NCBI GenBank assembly: GCA_030037035.1
Contig: JASHSA010000109.1
Coordinates: forward strand, 1-5,469
Reading direction: 5' to 3'
DNA length: 5,469 bases
Source of the DNA: Thermoplasmata archaeon
Lineage (GTDB): Archaea > Thermoplasmatota > Thermoplasmata > Lutacidiplasmatales > UBA184
A program made the translations under genes and the position numbers. The notes beneath the pieces are model-generated. The model did no database searches and was not told where the DNA came from. It was given only the letters and a program-made list of their open reading frames with translations. Below are positions 5,344 to 5,469 of the stretch, one piece after another; the stretch's first letter is position 1, and every line of letters begins with the position of its first letter.

Positions 5344-5469
5344 TCAACGAGATCCAGCGTTGCCTGCCGGGTTGTTCGACAAGGTGAAGACAACGTCGAC
5401 CGATTCGGGTCCGTCCAACGCTACCGAACCCGAGGCGGGGCTCGCCGAGTATCCGGTAATCGACCCGAC
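5344..5469 (-). CDS. C-terminal end of a secreted/surface repeat protein (partial)
   Basis: Reading leftward from the window edge, the minus frame is open for 41 codons and ends at TGA (5346-5344); the start lies beyond the right edge, so no start codon is visible. The residues SITGYSASPASGSVALDG followed by ESVDVVFT match a repeat widespread in secreted proteins of Thermoplasmatota and some thermopsin-type proteases, roughly 'G-Y-x-x-x-P-x-S-G-x-v-x-v-x-G-x(4-6)-v-x-F-T', which forms small beta domains outside the cell. After the repeat only about 14 hydrophilic residues remain and there is no terminal membrane helix, so the visible end looks secreted rather than anchored; alternatively the anchor was lost by truncation. 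The type of the parent protein (protease, adhesin or other) cannot be told from this fragment. Confidence 0.6.
   Translation of the reverse strand, partial: VGSITGYSASPASGSVALDGPESVDVVFTLSNNPAGNAGSR

Noticed and set aside
4941..5387. Plus-strand 148-codon open frame across the gene-free stretch
   Set aside because: Arg/Gly/Pro-rich, no motif, no promoter or ribosome binding site, and it runs into the antisense of the surface-protein fragment.
5187..5393. Minus-strand 68-codon open frame as an independent gene
   Set aside because: Its start lies inside the surface-protein frame and it has no recognisable domain. It is kept only as a possible frameshifted continuation of that protein.

Overview
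The window is very GC-rich and compactly coded. It most likely comes from an uncultivated high-GC archaeon, and I favour a Thermoplasmatota-like lineage. Four observations support this: AT-rich TATA-like boxes about 25-32 bases upstream of start codons with no Shine-Dalgarno site (leaderless transcription); two membrane proteins carrying short four-cysteine zinc ribbons; an ectodomain with several N-glycosylation sequons; and, at the right edge, the tail of a surface-protein repeat of a kind common in secreted proteins of that phylum. The lineage is an inference and there is no marker gene in the window.

Left part (1-1414, + strand): a 5'-truncated aldo/keto-reductase-fold protein overlaps by 4 bases (ATGA) with a PrxQ/Bcp-type peroxiredoxin. 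The two look like a translationally coupled redox pair, although the reductase-fold protein seems to lack its catalytic residues. A stretch of about 330 bases without a convincing gene follows (1415-1746).

Middle (1747-3662, + strand): a 461-residue protein has several N-terminal membrane segments, a very long Pro/Ala/Ser/Arg-rich tail and a C-terminal zinc ribbon. It is followed by a small single-domain cupin with its own TATA-like box. The cupin converges on a minus-strand gene.

Right part (3729-5469, - strand): a 221-residue protein has the reverse layout, with an N-terminal zinc ribbon, one membrane helix and an outer domain rich in sequons. Upstream of it is a 137-residue VOC/glyoxalase-fold protein. 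Then come about 440 bases without a recognisable gene, and finally the last 41 codons of a gene encoding a secreted repeat protein that enters from the right edge.

Taken together this is an ordinary accessory or housekeeping stretch with a mild redox and cell-envelope flavour. I see no mobile element, CRISPR array, tRNA or rRNA, and no clear evidence of a new multi-gene system. The most notable points are the degenerate active site of the first gene, the two mirrored zinc-ribbon membrane proteins that flank the cupin, and the repeated TATA-to-GTG leaderless pattern.
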